Source: Loxodes magnus
Taxonomy: Eukaryota; Ciliophora; Karyorelictea; Loxodida; Loxodidae
DNA length: 64,000 nt
Assembly (NCBI GenBank): GCA_946699065.1
Contig: CAMPDV010000109.1
Span: 248,001 to 312,000 of the forward strand
Direction: 5' to 3'
A program made the translations under genes and the position numbers. Of the stretch, positions 1 through 14,558 are shown one piece after another. The notes under the pieces are model-generated. The model was not told the DNA's origin. It did no database searches and saw only the letters and a list, made by a program, of their open reading frames with translations. Every line of letters begins with the position of its first letter. The first letter of the stretch is position 1.

Positions 1-1202
1 CATCAGGATTATAGTTTGAAGGTTTAGCAAATAGTAAAAATGAAGAGAAGAAGAAAATATAAAGTAGCATTAGAACTCTGAGAACTATAATAAGACAAAC
101 TATGAACACTAATAAAACAAGTAAGCTTTTACTTTAGTCTGAACTGAATACTAATAAATTCTTTCTGAAAGCTAAATTGAAACTTTGAAATTAAAAGTCG
201 CTAAAATAAAAGAAGTTAAACTAATTCATGAGAAAAGATCAGAAATAGAAAAACAGCAAATTATTAGGAAGATTCAAAGAGTGTAAAACTATGATTCTGA
301 TTAACGGGATAAATAGTAAAAGTAAGGTATGAATCATATTTTAATGCAAATACAAACAGAGGATTAAGATTTTGAAAGCTAGTACTATAAAAAACTTAAG
401 AATGATATAAAGTCAGATCCAGATAAGCATAGAAGATACTTGAGATAATAATAAATCTAATTAAATTTAGAGAATTCTAAAAAGGATAAGATATTCCAGA
501 AGTATATGGTGGATGTGCTAAAGGACTACGATTAATAATACTCCTCGTTGAGAGAAAAAAAGATAGCAGATACAGTTCAATTATCCTTAAATGCGTCCTA
601 GAGAATTTGTTAATGCTCTGAGAAAAATTTTCCTCTAAAATCAATAAGATAGAGCTAAAATGATCCTTAAAAACTATTTTAAAGTAATAAATGTACGAGA
701 GTGATATTTCCAAGAAAGCCAGACGTAGTTGAACCACCACGAGCGAAATCAGTCATAAGAAAGAAGCATTATAAACTCAAACTAAACTAGATATCATATG
801 ACTGCTGATAATTAAAATAAATTATATTCTATTATTTAAACTAAGTCTATAAATAAGCATCCTTCAGATAGATAAAGTTAGAAAATCTAAGGCATACGAT
901 TTTTCTGGTATTCTAAAACTTAAATTGAATAAACTAATCCCAAGCTAAAGCTAAAAGAAAGAAGTAATAGTAGAATATAAACTTTAAAAAGAGCATAATA
1001 CATTAAAATATCCATTAGATTAGCAACATTACGCTTACAGTTCTTCTTATCTTAAAAAAGCAATAAATTCAACTTTGTGTATTAGTACTACAAATATAGC
1101 TAGTATTAAAGAAATTATCTTGCACTATTTTAGCAAAATATCTTTATATTATTTCAATAATATATGAAAGAAAGTTAAGGAGTAACAAAGGATTCAGTTT
1201 GA
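1..1202 (+). CDS. Q-rich hypothetical protein, 5' end not seen
   Basis: From about 62 to 808 one frame is open under TAA/TAG=Q with a single in-frame TGA (140), far fewer than chance would give. It is rich in K, E and Q with a likely coiled coil around 182-290 and a basic, proline-containing stretch near 700-770. That frame meets TGA at 806-808. A second coding-like frame begins at an ATG at 798 and runs to TGA 1200-1202 (134 residues, basic). The 11-bp overlap suggests a single gene whose frames are joined by a short GT-AG intron somewhere between 685 and 800 rather than two genes, but I cannot choose the intron. No convincing start codon is visible, so the gene may begin before the window. 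I do not recognise a family. Confidence 0.5.
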
Positions 1203-2577
1203 ACTATTAAGTTAGTTCGAAGAGTTTACAAGCATAGCAAGATATTGAAGCATTATATTTGAAATAGAGTAACTTTTATATATGAACTTGTTCAAAAAAT
1301 GAATTAAGAAAGAAAATATAGTTAGGTTAAGAAGCTTAGACTAAGGAAAGTTAGATAATATTCAAACATACTTCCTTATGAATAAAGCATTCTTTCTCTT
1401 TTTTCTAAATCTTACTTGCTATACAACTCCTTTCTGATTTCAAGCTTTTTTTGTAAACTTCTAATATTTCAATTTTATAAAGCATAAGAAGAGATATGCT
1501 TAATAATTACGAAAATGCTTTTTATTAATAAGATTATAAATGGTTTAGTTAGCTAGTAATCATAAAAGGAAGAAATAAAAAGAGTGAATAATTATTTCTA
1601 TATAGAGTAAAAATTCCTATTATATCTTAGATTTAAGCATTAAGCAAAGTACTTTCAATAGCATTTTAATGCTAAATTTGTATATGATTGATAGAATGGA
1701 GTATAAACTGATAGAGAAGAGAGTATCATAAACATATTAAAGGAAAAATCATCTTCAATTTAGGAAAATAACAAGCAAACTCTATATTTCTATGAATCTG
1801 ATATATGCATTCAATTACATTAACTAGGAAAATATTTATCCCTTTCTAGTTATTTATATAAACATGTCTTTATTTATAAAATTACTAGAGGAACATTCAT
1901 TAAAAGTTTCCTTTAGTATTATAATTTTGTATAAGCCTAAATAAAGTTGCCTCTATTTAATTATATATTGATTATATTCATTTTTAGCATTCTTTAATTA
2001 AGGCTATTAAGTGAAATAATTATATTATATATAAAGAATTATTGATGATGCTTTAGAACTTCATTTAGCTTACTTTTATGCAAGTGTTTCATTCTCTTAG
2101 CTGTGTAGAAGCACTTGATCTTGTAAATTTTTGCTTTTTGAAAGATATAAGAAAGAAGATTAAGTTTCTAGGTTTATTATCTTAACTAATTAGAGTACTT
2201 ATCATATATATAGAATGAATCAGCTTAACTCTAGGATTGATTATTTATTTGATTTACCAATTCCGCTAATTTTTTAATTTTAAGTCTTCTAAAATTTAGG
2301 GAGAAGTAAATCCTAAGTATTTAGGACAGAATACACATTAATTAAGTTTAACACTTATACAGAGCTTTCAGTTGAACTTAAGGGAATTTCATCTCTGCTT
2401 TGAAACATCTGCTGTTAAACAAAATCTTTCTATTATAGTTAGGTCTAAAAAGTTTAAGTCATAAGGTATTTCTCATAGAGAGGTATGAAAGATTTATGAT
2501 GATGAGAAGAAATAGAAGTAGAAGTATATGGATAGAGATAAGGTTAATATATATATAAATGAATTTAATTATTCCGT
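1203..2577. other. Intergenic, AT-rich
   Basis: Very AT-rich sequence with TGA frequent in all frames. It lies between the end of the first gene and the stop of the convergent surface-protein gene. I see no gene, RNA or repeat family here. Confidence 0.4.
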
Positions 2578-5500
2578 TCAAACAGAAATAAGTACTAAAA
2601 CGAAACCTAACAACTAGAGTATTAAACCACTTGAGCTATTTGATCCCTCTTCATTGCTAGTATCTGCCGTAGTAGATAAGTGTTGAGCACTTATTGTAGA
2701 GTAAACGCCATCAGAGATCGAAGTTTTAGAATTAACAGCAATTGCAAATACTGAGTAAGCTTATGAAGAATCTAATCCAGTTATGTCAACAATAGTTGAA
2801 TTGTCTGTTAAAGTGGTTGCAAACTAAGTGACTGCTTGTTAGTTATCCCAATCTAGTCCATAAATAACCTAATCGTCAGAAAGATCTCCTCTAGTATCGT
2901 TCTGAATAACAACAGTAACGAAGAGAAAATCATCTTCAGTTCCACTATATTCCATAGTTAAACTGACACTTCCTTCACTTGCTTTTACGAAATCTAGGGT
3001 TGGAATTTAGTTCATATTTATAGAAAATTAAGAAGCTAAAGGAGTTTCTCCAAACCATTCTACAGCATATGGACTGCCAGATGTACTTAAGTATTACTAA
3101 AAATTATAGGCGCACTATTAGCAATTATCTGGGTTACTGTTCTCTATAATTGCTTGAGGATCTTGAGTTATTTTTCCTGAATTATCAGGCATTAATAAGA
3201 ATATAGCTTCGAACTAATTTGAAACTAATTATCTTTCAGGAGTAAATAAGGACCTCATTGTTGAGTTACCCGATGATGTAGATTGATAAACCCAGCTATC
3301 ACTTGATTTAATCATGGCGTCCTAATAACTTATTGAGTTAGCTAAAGCACCTTTTATTGATTTTAAAGAGTCTCCTTAAGGTTTGGATGTTCCACTCAAC
3401 TAAACTCCAAGTGGTGCCGCTTTAAATCCTTCTAGAGTGCTGAAAGAAACACTACCTATGCTAGAGTAATGTCCAGTAAGATCTCTGAATGTAGCGAATA
3501 TATGATATCCATTTTATGCATATAAGCCCTTTTCTACAACTAGCTCTACTGACTATGTCGTAGAATATGAATATAGAGAGCCTGCAACATATCCAGATGA
3601 TAAAAATTCTTTTTCTTTTTCTAAAGCTTCTTTTTCATAGTCAGACAGTTCTAAATCGCCTTAAGCAGTAGAGCTATTTGAATCACTAGATGCATCTAAA
3701 TTAACATCAGCATCGAAAAGAATTCTTCCTTGTGAAGAATATTCCACTATTTACTAAGGAGTAAGAGGATCTGCTTATCCTGATGGCTATACAACCCAGA
3801 ATATCTCTCCAACTCCATTTGTCTAAAATAAGACCTTTGAAACTCCATATCTACTTGGAATTAAACTAGCAGTATTAATTGAGATTTAAGGAACAGGAAG
3901 TGAACTTGAAGTTTTGATGTTTACAGTAATTATGTCTGAAGCTCCAACTTTATAAGCAGGAGCATTTTCTCCAGCTAGACCAAAGCTTATATCAAAAGTA
4001 CTGCCATAATCAAGATTCCAATTGTTCAAAGTAATGGTAAATTAATCTTCGTCTTACCATGGTACATAAGTTAGTTAGCTTTTACTGAATTATACAATTT
4101 CTGCACTATTGGCTGAATTAGGGTCTATATTCACCTAAAGCTCTAAGATGAGCTCTGATGCAGGTGGAGGATTTACACGAACGATAATTGGAATACTTGT
4201 ATAGTTTGTTAGCACATCAACTGAAGTTGAATCCAAAATTATTTCTCCTTCAAGTCCTGAGATAGAAGAGTCATGTACGACTACTTTGGCTGTTACTAAG
4301 TTAGCGTATTTCTATTCTGATTAGTCTAATCTGCTCCAGCTTATGTATTTAATAGAACCTGCTTCTTCGTTTGAAGCAGTAACTCTAAATTTAAGGGAGA
4401 AGGAACCTAAAGTCATAGAGTTTTCTAAATTATCCTTTCCAAATTAAACCCAATCAGAATTAGATGAAATCTTAACATATGCAATTTAAATTGGCTGCTG
4501 AATTGAGTCTATCATAGTCTCTCCTGTTACTATTTAATAATCTTCACTCTATTGTCCGCTGCAAGCTTAAATTGGATTTTACTAACTTATGACTGTAAAG
4601 TCTTAATCTGCCAGATAAAGCATTTTTAGCTTTGGACTGAATCCAAGCCAAGCAGAATTTAAGATTCCGTATGACCTAGAGTTATATGAATTTGTTGAAA
4701 GGACTCCAGTTCCTGCTCCATCAAAGACTCCTATGTTGAATTTTTGGGTATATTTGCTATATTTGATCCAAAGATTATCACTATAAGTAGTTGGGGTGCT
4801 GTCAGTAAAAGCGAAATCAATGCTCTAATCGGTTCTTTTAATAGCATCATCAGGATTGCTCATGTTCTTTACTGTGAAGATGTAATCATAGTAGTTAGTT
4901 GTCTCTGAAGTCTTAAAAGTCACTCCAGATTCATAAGAGAACTCTAAGGCATTACCAAGAGAATTCGTAGTGTAGTTAAAGATGCAGGTTGGTTTTGTTG
5001 TCAAGAACATAGAAGTATCATCAGTTTAGTCATTCATAGATGATACTTAGTACATATCGCATACCTTAGTAATATAATTGCTATTGAATGGTACTGTTAT
5101 AGTAGGATGGACGTTATAGTCATGTGGGAAATACAAGATGAATTTACTCACTAAGTTAGTCATAATTACATTTTGATTTATTCCATTTCCATTGTCATTA
5201 ATAGAGAATCTAAAGCTGTAATCGTCAGTACCTCTCAAAGCTCTATTGCTATCTCCTTCTGCAACATTTACCGAAATGAAATTAATCCAAGAGTTAGGCT
5301 CATCCTTAAAAGTAAAAGATAATGCATAGTAAAGCTCCATTTATTCACCGTAATAAACATCTGTTGAGCTAGAGTTCATGAAGAATACTTAGAATATTTA
5401 TGCTATAAGAGTTTGAGGATTGTAGATATCAACTAAATTTATTGTAACTTATGAACCTGCAGAAATAGTTTAGCCAAGTTAAACTCTCACTGTTTATCTT

Positions 5501-8500
5501 TTCACTGTGCATTTAGCACCAGCATGATATGTTCCTTATGAGTCAGTGCTGCTTACTAAGCAAGGCAAATAATAAATAAAGTCTTCATCATAATCTAATT
5601 CATTAACAAACCAAATTTCCGCGTCTCCTACATAATAATCGTACACAGCGTTAGGGAAACGAATCCATATTTCACCACTAAAATCAGCACTTAAACTATT
5701 CTCTGCTATAAAAGTATAAAGAGCCTTTTCTCCACTATTTGGGGGTTAAACTATCATGCTAGCTTTGGTTGATGTTCCAGAAATAGCAGTCTTCTTTAAC
5801 TAAGTATATTGAGAGCTGCTTATATCTGACGACATTGGCATTTACTAATCAACAGTTTAAACTAAAAAGAATGTCTAACCTTTGAAAGTAGATATTTAGG
5901 CTGTGTTTTACGTAGGATTTTTAACTGCTTGCACCAACCAAACATTATAAGTTATTGTAGGCTAGAGAGTTTCGAATGGATAAATAGTTAAAGTATATCC
6001 AGAAATAGAGCAATCACCTTTAAAGTTCATTTGACAATTTTTTTCAGTTTCAAAAAGACCTTAAATGACATAATCTGTTGGAATTGTAAGCTCAACTCTT
6101 GGCTAATAGCTTGTTTAGTAAATATATTCGTTATAAGGTAGTACGGTACTTATTTTAAACTAAATATTCAAATCAGAATAAGGCCAATCTGTCGCTCCTA
6201 TTTGTTATTTATTGTTTGGAACAGTTCTAACTTTTTGCATTGCCACATATCTGTTGATATTTTAATTAACAGTTATAGAAAATCCAGATGAGGATATTGA
6301 TCCACAGTTGTTAGTATTTTAATTTAAATTTTCACATTTATAGACTAACTTAGTATTATCCCATGTTCCATAAACATTTACTAAAGAAACAAGATAGAGT
6401 GATTACACTGAAGAACTACCATCAGGCACGGTTTTTACTACTAGAGTATCCTTGAAAATAATAGTTATTTAAGAACCCCCTGAATAATCTCCATCAGGAT
6501 AACAGTATTTTTATGTAACACCAATAAGATTATCACAGATTTCTGTTCCTATCATAATATAGCTTGGCTAGAAATCATTTGTCCATATTATCTTTATTTG
6601 TGAATTTTCCAATATGGAATACTCGGGATCTAATGTGAAGGTTATCATAAAGTCAGTGATTTATCTTTCAGTTACTGAAATTGTTGAAAGAGTTCCTGAA
6701 GCAAAGCCTAAAGCAAAAGGAGCGATCATTAAAGAATTATACGTTTTTCCAGCTTCTCCTTCTGAATCTTCATTACCACAAACCATATAAGTATAAAAAC
6801 CATCATCACTATAACGCCAACTTGTTTATTCACCGTTAGGAGCTTTTATACCAGTAACTTCAAAATCATTAGTCCATTAAGGCCAAACATCTTCATTTCC
6901 GTGGTATGTTAAAACAAAGAATTAATCCTTTCCACTCTGATCTGCAAATTCCCAAGTTGTAATGAAAGTCAAATTGCCTCCATTTTATGTAGTAACTTGA
7001 GTACTTGTATCCCATTAGAAATATTTAGGTATTTTAACTAAGCACCAACTATCTTAAGCGTTACCATATCGAGAACGTTAAGAAACTGTGAAAGATCCCG
7101 TTCCGCCATTAGGGAATTCTAAATCAGGTCCTTTATAATTCATATAAACTTTATCACCTTCTGTATAGTAATCTCTTCTATTGCTATAACTAGATTCTAA
7201 AATATAATAAGGACCCTACGATCCAGATGAAATCGTTAAAATTTATCTTTCGAATCCATTGCTATCTTATTAGTAAAAATTAGCTGAGCAAGAAAGGGCA
7301 GATACTTTGACAGCAGTTCTAGTTAATACTGGGAATGTTAAATAATAGATGTTTGGTTGCGTATTAGATCCAGCTTAATATTAAGTCTTAGATTCAAGAG
7401 TTATTGTATTTGAAGAAACTGACATTAAAACAGATGAAACAAAAGCGTTTTTACGTGTTCCAAATTAGCTTATATCAACAGGAAAATTTTAAGCATCTTC
7501 TGAAGATAACCCAAAATATCCATCATCTGTAAAGTATGAAGCAGCACTATTGCAAGTAATTTCTATAGTAACACCATCTCCGTATGAAATATCCCAACCA
7601 AATTAATATAAATCTAAATCATTATCAGTAGCTTTAGTAGGAAAACTGAATTTAAGTATCATGAAATCCCAAGTTGCTTCATGTTAATTGCCTCCAGGAA
7701 TCATTGAGAAGCATGATGGATAGCATCTGTCATCTCCATCATTACTATCAGAAGGTACAGTAAAATCGAAAAAGCCGCAATTAATTCTTGGGTAAGTTGC
7801 ATCATCTGGATCATATTAAGCTACACATATTTCATATTTGTGCATATCTGGTTGATAAGCTTTGTATTTAGGAGTTCTCCATTATAAAGAAGATGACTCT
7901 GGGTGCTAACTATTGCTTACAGAAGCAATATACCAACTATTCCAATTATTGTTATTATTGTTAAGATTTGAAATAATAATAAGTCCAGAACTATACTAAG
8001 ATTGGGTAGTATTTGAGTAACTTGATGAAGAAAGTTAATCTGCATTACTAGTTATAAGCTAGCCTGCTGATAACTAATGATAATCTTACTCGTCATTGAA
8101 AATAATATGTAAAGCGTCTGTTGCTGAGGTCTTTGTTGATGCATAATTATTTTATAGGGTTCCATCGCAAGAATTTCCAGTAGTGCAACTTAAACGAGTA
8201 GTTGTCGCTGTTCCTGCTGCGCTTGAAGTAAAAGATAAAGTAAATGTGCTGCTTCCCCATCTTGCCTTCTAAGAATCTGTCTGAATGTAGGTAGCTAAAT
8301 TTATTCCTGATTTCTAATCAATAATTGTTGTTGCACCTGAGTCAGAATAAGTAGTAATTTATTAGAAGCATTTGTTACCTGTCACTTTTACTTAGGTTCT
8401 GAACTTTATAGTTGGTGCATTAGTAGTTGTATCATAGTTTGATATTAGAATGTTAGAATCATCAATCCAACTACAGGAAGGATAGCTATCCTATTTTTGA

Positions 8501-9732
8501 AGTCCTTAAATGACATAGCACCACTAATTGGAATCCCTGTAAGAATCAGAGCTCTAAGGTCTTTATAAACCACTTAATTATACCTTCATTACACCTCCTC
8601 CGTAAACTGAATGCTAGGTAGTAAATTAAAAGTCAACAAAAAGTAAAATATTCGATGGCACTTTCTGATTTGCAAAGTAGGTCTAGTATTTTGCACTATT
8701 CGAAAAGTCGCATTTAATATCATCTATACTTCCTTATACGATTGAATGCGAAAAAATAATGGAAGTTTATCTCTCAAGAAAAGTTGCTGGACCCTAGTCA
8801 TATGTATATCTTAATGTATAAAGACTGAATATAAGGCTAGCACCAGTTGATACTGCAAATGGATTTTTAACATTGTTAAACCTAAGAGCAATCCACTTTT
8901 CATCTTCATTATTAGCAACACTTTTTCTTGGATCCATCTCTCCCATAAAACCATAAACTCTTATTGTTTATCCTTCAACAAGGCAGTCCAAAATATAATC
9001 TCCTAACTCATCTGTTGAAGTATCTTCACCATATACTCCTATTGCCTTATTTTAGTTCCATAAGGAGTAAGAAGACTAATAGATTGTTCCAACACCAAGG
9101 AATACAGATCTGCAGCCCTATTTAGTTTCGAATTTAGAAAGATCAAAAGCGCTTGGGAATGTTACCAAAATTTAGTCATGTGGTCTAAGAGGAACTTGAA
9201 TCTTAAATATAACTTCAACTTATGATAGAGTTTGTACGGTATTTGTGATTAAAGTCGTGTCAGGCTATCCGGTATTTGGATTTGCAGGAACCTTAAATTA
9301 AGCTTTAGTAGAGGTAAATTATTTTATTGATGGAGCAAAACCTACTGTGCCGAAATGAAAATTAACATCATTTAATTAATCATTATCTTTAACTGTCCAA
9401 AGCTTAAACAAGCCTGTTGTTGAAAGTTGAATGGGATTGGTCACACCTGTTACTGTTGCCTTGTAGCATTCATTTTAAACTTTTACTGCATCTCTTGTTA
9501 CTAATAAGCTTGAAAATTCTTCAGGGAATTAAATTTTAACTGAATTAGTTGGGTTATCCGTCCTGAAATAAAAGGTGTAAGTAACAGAAGTTTCTCCTCC
9601 GTTAGTCGTTTGAGGAACCACTGGATCAGGAAGCCAGAGGTCATTGCAATATGTAATTCTGCCAGGTTATGTTCTTAATGAAGCATAAGCAATGCTTAGT
9701 CATGCTAACGCCAATATCATGAGCGTTTTCAT
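2578..9732 (-). CDS. Giant secreted, GPI-anchor-type surface protein
   Basis: A single uninterrupted frame of 2,384 residues (7,155 bp, divisible by three) on the minus strand. It opens with a signal peptide (MKTLMILALAWLSIAYAS, whose W is TGA). The body is a series of beta-rich segments full of V/I/T/S/Y with regularly placed cysteines and recurring V-x-NP, 'C..V.G' and 'FP' patterns, which looks like tandem beta-sandwich repeats. The tail is a Ser/Thr/Asn/Gly spacer followed by a hydrophobic stretch (GLILQLLGFVLVLISV) that ends exactly at TGA (2578-2580). That arrangement is typical of a GPI-attachment signal. Role inferred: cell-surface coat or adhesion protein. No named domain is claimed. 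It has no predicted introns, unlike most neighbours. Confidence in the gene is high; the function is inference only. Confidence 0.85.
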
Positions 9733-10612
9733 TATAATTTTAAAGATGGCATCATCCTTTTAAACCGAATTAAATCACATTTAAATATAAACTTTTATTT
9801 AATTTACTGAACTTTTCATTAATTCATTCGTTTAATGAGCGAAACACTGACTTCATCAAATAGAAAGGCGATTTTATTTTATTAATCACTCTTTCTTTTA
9901 TTTAGTTTAAGGAAATAATAAAATCTAGTATAAAGTCAAAATGTTATTATGAAAGGTACTTATTATAATTCAATCTGCTTCTAGTTTATCTTCTAATTTC
10001 ATTTTTTTATTATAAATACTCCATCCCTGTTTATGTTGTCTTTGTAGAGACTAAAGTAGTTTGTTTCACTCTAAGATTGGATAAATATTTTTTTGAAAGA
10101 CTGTGTTTAGTTAAGGAAGCCTCTTAATTAAGTTTTATTATATAATCTCTTTAACTAAATATTTCTTGTTAAAAACGTTTCTGAAACTCATTTACGTATT
10201 TCTCTGTTCTTCTATTCTCTAGCAATATACAGCATTATTAATTATCTTCCTTCTTTATTATGCTCTTTTACATCTTCCAATTAATTAAAATACCAGCATT
10301 AGCTATGCTTTTTACAGAAATTACAATCTGTTGCATCAATCTTATTCAGGTAAAGCCTCTAAGCTCCACAATTTTAGTTGCTTAATCGCGAGGAATAATA
10401 AGCAGTTCTAGGAGTTAATAATAGCTTATTCCTCTAGTTACTCTACTCTTTTCCTATGAACCTTTATAATAAATCCTTAACTCTCCCTTATCAGCTTAAT
10501 ATTAAACTAGAAAGAAGAGTAAAATATAAATTAGGTATTATGCATGTTAGTCATTAATTCATTTAAGGATTTGCTAATTAAAATTCCTACTATTACCTTA
10601 CTTTTACGTCAA
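9733..10612. other. Intergenic between divergent genes
   Basis: AT-rich spacer upstream of the surface-protein gene (minus) and of the plus-strand region starting at 10613. It presumably holds promoter sequence, but I recognise no motif. Confidence 0.35.
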
Positions 10613-12045
10613 ATGGCCTTATTGTAAAGTTTATCCTTCATTGAATATTATAACCCTTTATTAACTAAGTTGAAATATTACAAGTCAGATGATAAGGAAA
10701 TTTTTCAAAACTGAATGAGAGAAATTGAGAGTTGACAGCAGAAGAAAAAGATAGATAGCTTATCTTAGTAAAGCTGAGAGGATAGAGGTAAAAAAGGGAT
10801 AGAAGTAAGCACTCTGGTATTAATTTAGTCAAGGCAGTAGTAAAGTTCTAACTAAATATAAGGAATTACTTTAAAGTAAACTAAGCAGCTTTGTACTTAC
10901 TATTAAAGCTTTTATTTTGAAAGGTAAGATAACAAAAGTATGCATAAAATAGAGAATAAGAATTGTAAATTTAATCAAGTTTTGGAAATTTCTCTAAGAT
11001 CTGTAAGAAATATTTATTCAGAGCTTTGAAGTTTAAAAAGGATAAGATGGTAGGATGAAAAGCCTATATATAGAAGAGAATGAAACTATGATAAATAGAA
11101 TTATATAAGAGGCTAGAAAGAACTAGTTAAAAATAGGGCTAAAATTAAATTAAAGTCTGTTATCGAGTCATCCCTTTAAAAAGCATTTCATCAGAATATT
11201 CAAACTAATTACTCTTTAGAAATAAATAGTAAGAAGGTATTGACTTTAAAGTATATGTAGATCCATTAATTCCATCAAGAAATCTCATTAGAAAACGTCT
11301 TATATCTTAAGGTTAACGGGTTTAGAAATAAAAAAATAGAATTTTAGAAGAATTCAAAGACTTTGCTAAAAGGAAATCAATGAATGTATTACAAAAAATG
11401 AATCAAGCTAAGATTGAAGAGTGGATCATCTGCAAATATTTTAGAAATGATCTTATGTAAAGAACTAAAAATAAAGCATGATTATTACTTCTTCCTAAGA
11501 TAGATAGTGAATTAGATTATCAATGATATAATAAGATATTAAAGCCGATAATAATATTTAGTAAGATTCGAAAGAAAGAATTAAGAGAAGATGATAATCT
11601 CCATACTAGCTAGAAATTATATAAGCAAGGATATAAAGTATTAGTTCAATACGAATGGATTATGTAATAATATAAAATTAGTCAATTGTAAGCCAGCTCT
11701 CCAGCACTGAGACAATCAGTTTATAAACCACGATAGGATAAAAAGCCTTGCTTAAACATAGCAAGCCATCCTTGCAAATTAAGAGAATTAAATATTATTT
11801 AACTAAGTAATTTATATTATTTGCAATAATTAATTATAATGTAAATTTTCCTTCTCAATCCTGGAAAGTCAACTAAAGTAATTTTTCAATAATTTAAAGA
11901 AGTTAGTAGACACTCGAATTTTAGTTTGAAGTTTTTAATGATGGCAAGAGTTAATTTATTCTTATTAAATTGGTAATTCTAGTACTAAATTCAATTAAAA
12001 ATAATCAGTTTTTAGACACTAATTTATCCAAAAATATTAAATTGA
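10613..12045 (+). CDS. Probable gene, reading frame not resolved
   Basis: Purine-rich sequence on the plus strand stands out from its AT-rich flanks. An ATG at 10613 opens a frame (MALLQSLSFIEYYNPLLTKL...) that can be read to TGA 11381-11383. From about 11200 to 11800 a different frame looks more coding-like (DFKVYVDPLIPSRNLIRK near 11240) and reaches TGA only at 12043-12045, well past the point (about 11805) where composition turns intergenic. One or more short introns must join them. A GT-AG candidate of 19 nt begins near 11002. Several in-frame TGAs would have to be Trp, about as many as chance predicts, so length alone is not evidence. No family recognised; a pseudogene cannot be excluded. 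Confidence 0.35.
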
Positions 12046-14558
12046 GATATCTAATAAAGAGATGGCCAAACATTACATTTTAATGGATTATAATTTAATC
12101 TAACTTAAATATATGCAAGTTATTTCTATCCTTACTTTTATAAAAATAGTCCATCTTTCATTTGAAAAACCATTAAAAGAGAATGTAACCATTTTTAATT
12201 CCCTTTATCATAGTTCAAAATACAAATATTTTCTGAGTCAATCATGCTAAAATATCTAATTGTGAGCCAAACAAAATAAAGTTTTCTCAAAAAATGTAGT
12301 TAATTATAAAATATACTAGTAATTCACTTTTAATCGCTTTATTTAGCTATTTTCATCACTGTTTATTATAGTTTAGAAATGAGGAAAGTTCTAATTACTA
12401 TGTTATTCTTAGCTGATCTTCCTTTATTAAGCTTATAGGATTTTTTATATGATGGTAACTTGTAAAAGTAATTGAATCTTTCTAATTTCATTTAGAGTTA
12501 TATATATCATAGAGTTCTGTCTGTCTTTTAAAGATCAAACAGCTTTTTCAGGATGTGTATAGGTAGGAAATTTAAAACGCAATGAGTATTAATAGTATTG
12601 AATTATAATATAATAAGAGATAAGTAGGAGATGCAAGAGCTAAAAGGAGTGAGATAAAAATAAATACTATCTTTTATAATTATTTGCATATTTTCTTATC
12701 TTTACATTAGAAATTACTCTTTAGTACTCTTATTAACCTTTGGCTTTAAATTATATCACTAAAGATTGGCTTGCAGAGTTTAACTCACTTATCCTGTTTA
12801 TTTTGCTTGTTAATATTTTAAATACCTCAACTAGCTCTAGAATTTACAATTAACTATAAATATCGAGGGAAGGTAGTATATCTAATTGTAAGGATTAAGT
12901 TAATTTGATACTCGAAAGAACTATTTAGGTGATTAGCACACTATGTTTGAACCTATTGATATGAACTATTTAAAGTTCTTTTTACTTTAGATTTTATTGC
13001 TTCTAATATGATTCGCACTACATTCTATTGTTATCTTAATATAAATTAAAGAAAAAATTTAAGTTGCTCATATAAGCATAATTAAAAGGAAATATTTATA
13101 TCATTTTTATATCTTTAGTCCTTTAAGATATTCCGTTATCTTTATTATCAATAAGTCGTATTCTACTTTATATTCTTTAGAATAGTAAATTACTTTACCT
13201 TTAAATAAGATCTTGGAAAAACTACCATTTGATGATTTAGGGCTAGAATTTTACTTAATTGAGTGCATATCGCCATATGTTTACTTCTATTCTCCAAAAA
13301 AGGCCTTTTTGATGTTAAAAAGCATTAAGTTTCGTTGTTTGTATTTCTTCTATTAATATTTATTCAAACTCCCTCTGAAAAAATTAGAATTACTTCTCTA
13401 GATAACTAAAAGTTTAGAATTAACAAGATAAATTTTTGACTTAATAGTATTCATTACACAAGCTTATACCATTAATGTATTAGTTCTCCTTTTCTTTATT
13501 CCTATAAACATATTATTAAGTAGCTATCTTTATTCCCATAAACCTAATGTATATTGACTCTCTCTCTATTTAATAAGACTTTATTAACTCTCTCATCTAT
13601 ACCAATCAAAATTTTTGACTCTAGTCTAGAATATAGTTAAGATATATAGTTTGTTAAGCTAAAGCTAATGATACCGAATAGTAGAGTACTTCTATAAGCT
13701 TAAATTACTTTTAAACATTTCTCTTTTGCTTTATGTTCTAGAGTTTCAAAAGCTTGTAACTAATAAAGAAGATATCCTAATTCAAAATACTACCTAGCTA
13801 CTTTTACATCTTATAAACTATTATTGCTCTGCTAGTTTTTTACTTTAATAAAGACTATTTTAAGCAATACAGAAATCAAAAATAAAGCAAGACAAAGGGA
13901 TATATTTAGGTTAGTGAGGCTTGTCAAGTACTAGTTCCATAATAAAGGGAATTTGTACAGACTAAAACAAATATTTGAGAGATACTTTTTGGTTAATTTT
14001 AGCTTTAGCCTTTAAAGTAAGAAAGAGACTATGCAAAAATACCTAACATATGACATTTAACTATTAAAGGATTATAAATCAATTAAGTCTAAGATATCTC
14101 CATAACTCGCTAAAAATAAGTTAGGCATATCAGTCATAAAGCTTGTTTATTATCTAAAATCTTGAGTTCAACTAATTTACGAGAGATAAATTCACTCTAG
14201 AAATAGTTTTTATGATACATTTGATATACTTTACTAGCATATGTACCTAGTTTAAGAAAACGTCTAAAAGTATTGATGGATTTATTTATAGTCTTTAAGA
14301 TATAATTAGAGTCTAAATAGCTCTAGTTTAATATATAGAAAAGGTAAATTATATGAATATCAAGTATAACTAAGAAGCAATCTATTATTATGCATTTATT
14401 ATATTTTAATGTATCTAAAGATATATTATATAGCTTCATAAATATTAAGAAGTATTAAAGCATTAATAATAAGTTACTCTCGTACAAGGGTAAAAATAGG
14501 AATCGAATTGATTAAGTAAATTAATAGGTATTATAGATTTATAAATAGCATGCTTTTG
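12046..14558. other. Intergenic, 2.5 kb AT-rich
   Basis: No open frame with coding-like composition, no RNA gene and no clear repeat was found. Short A/T runs and simple TA-rich stretches only. Confidence 0.35.

Noticed and set aside
477..740. An 87-residue minus-strand ORF
   Set aside because: Antisense shadow of the Q-rich plus-strand gene; the composition is that of a reversed coding strand.
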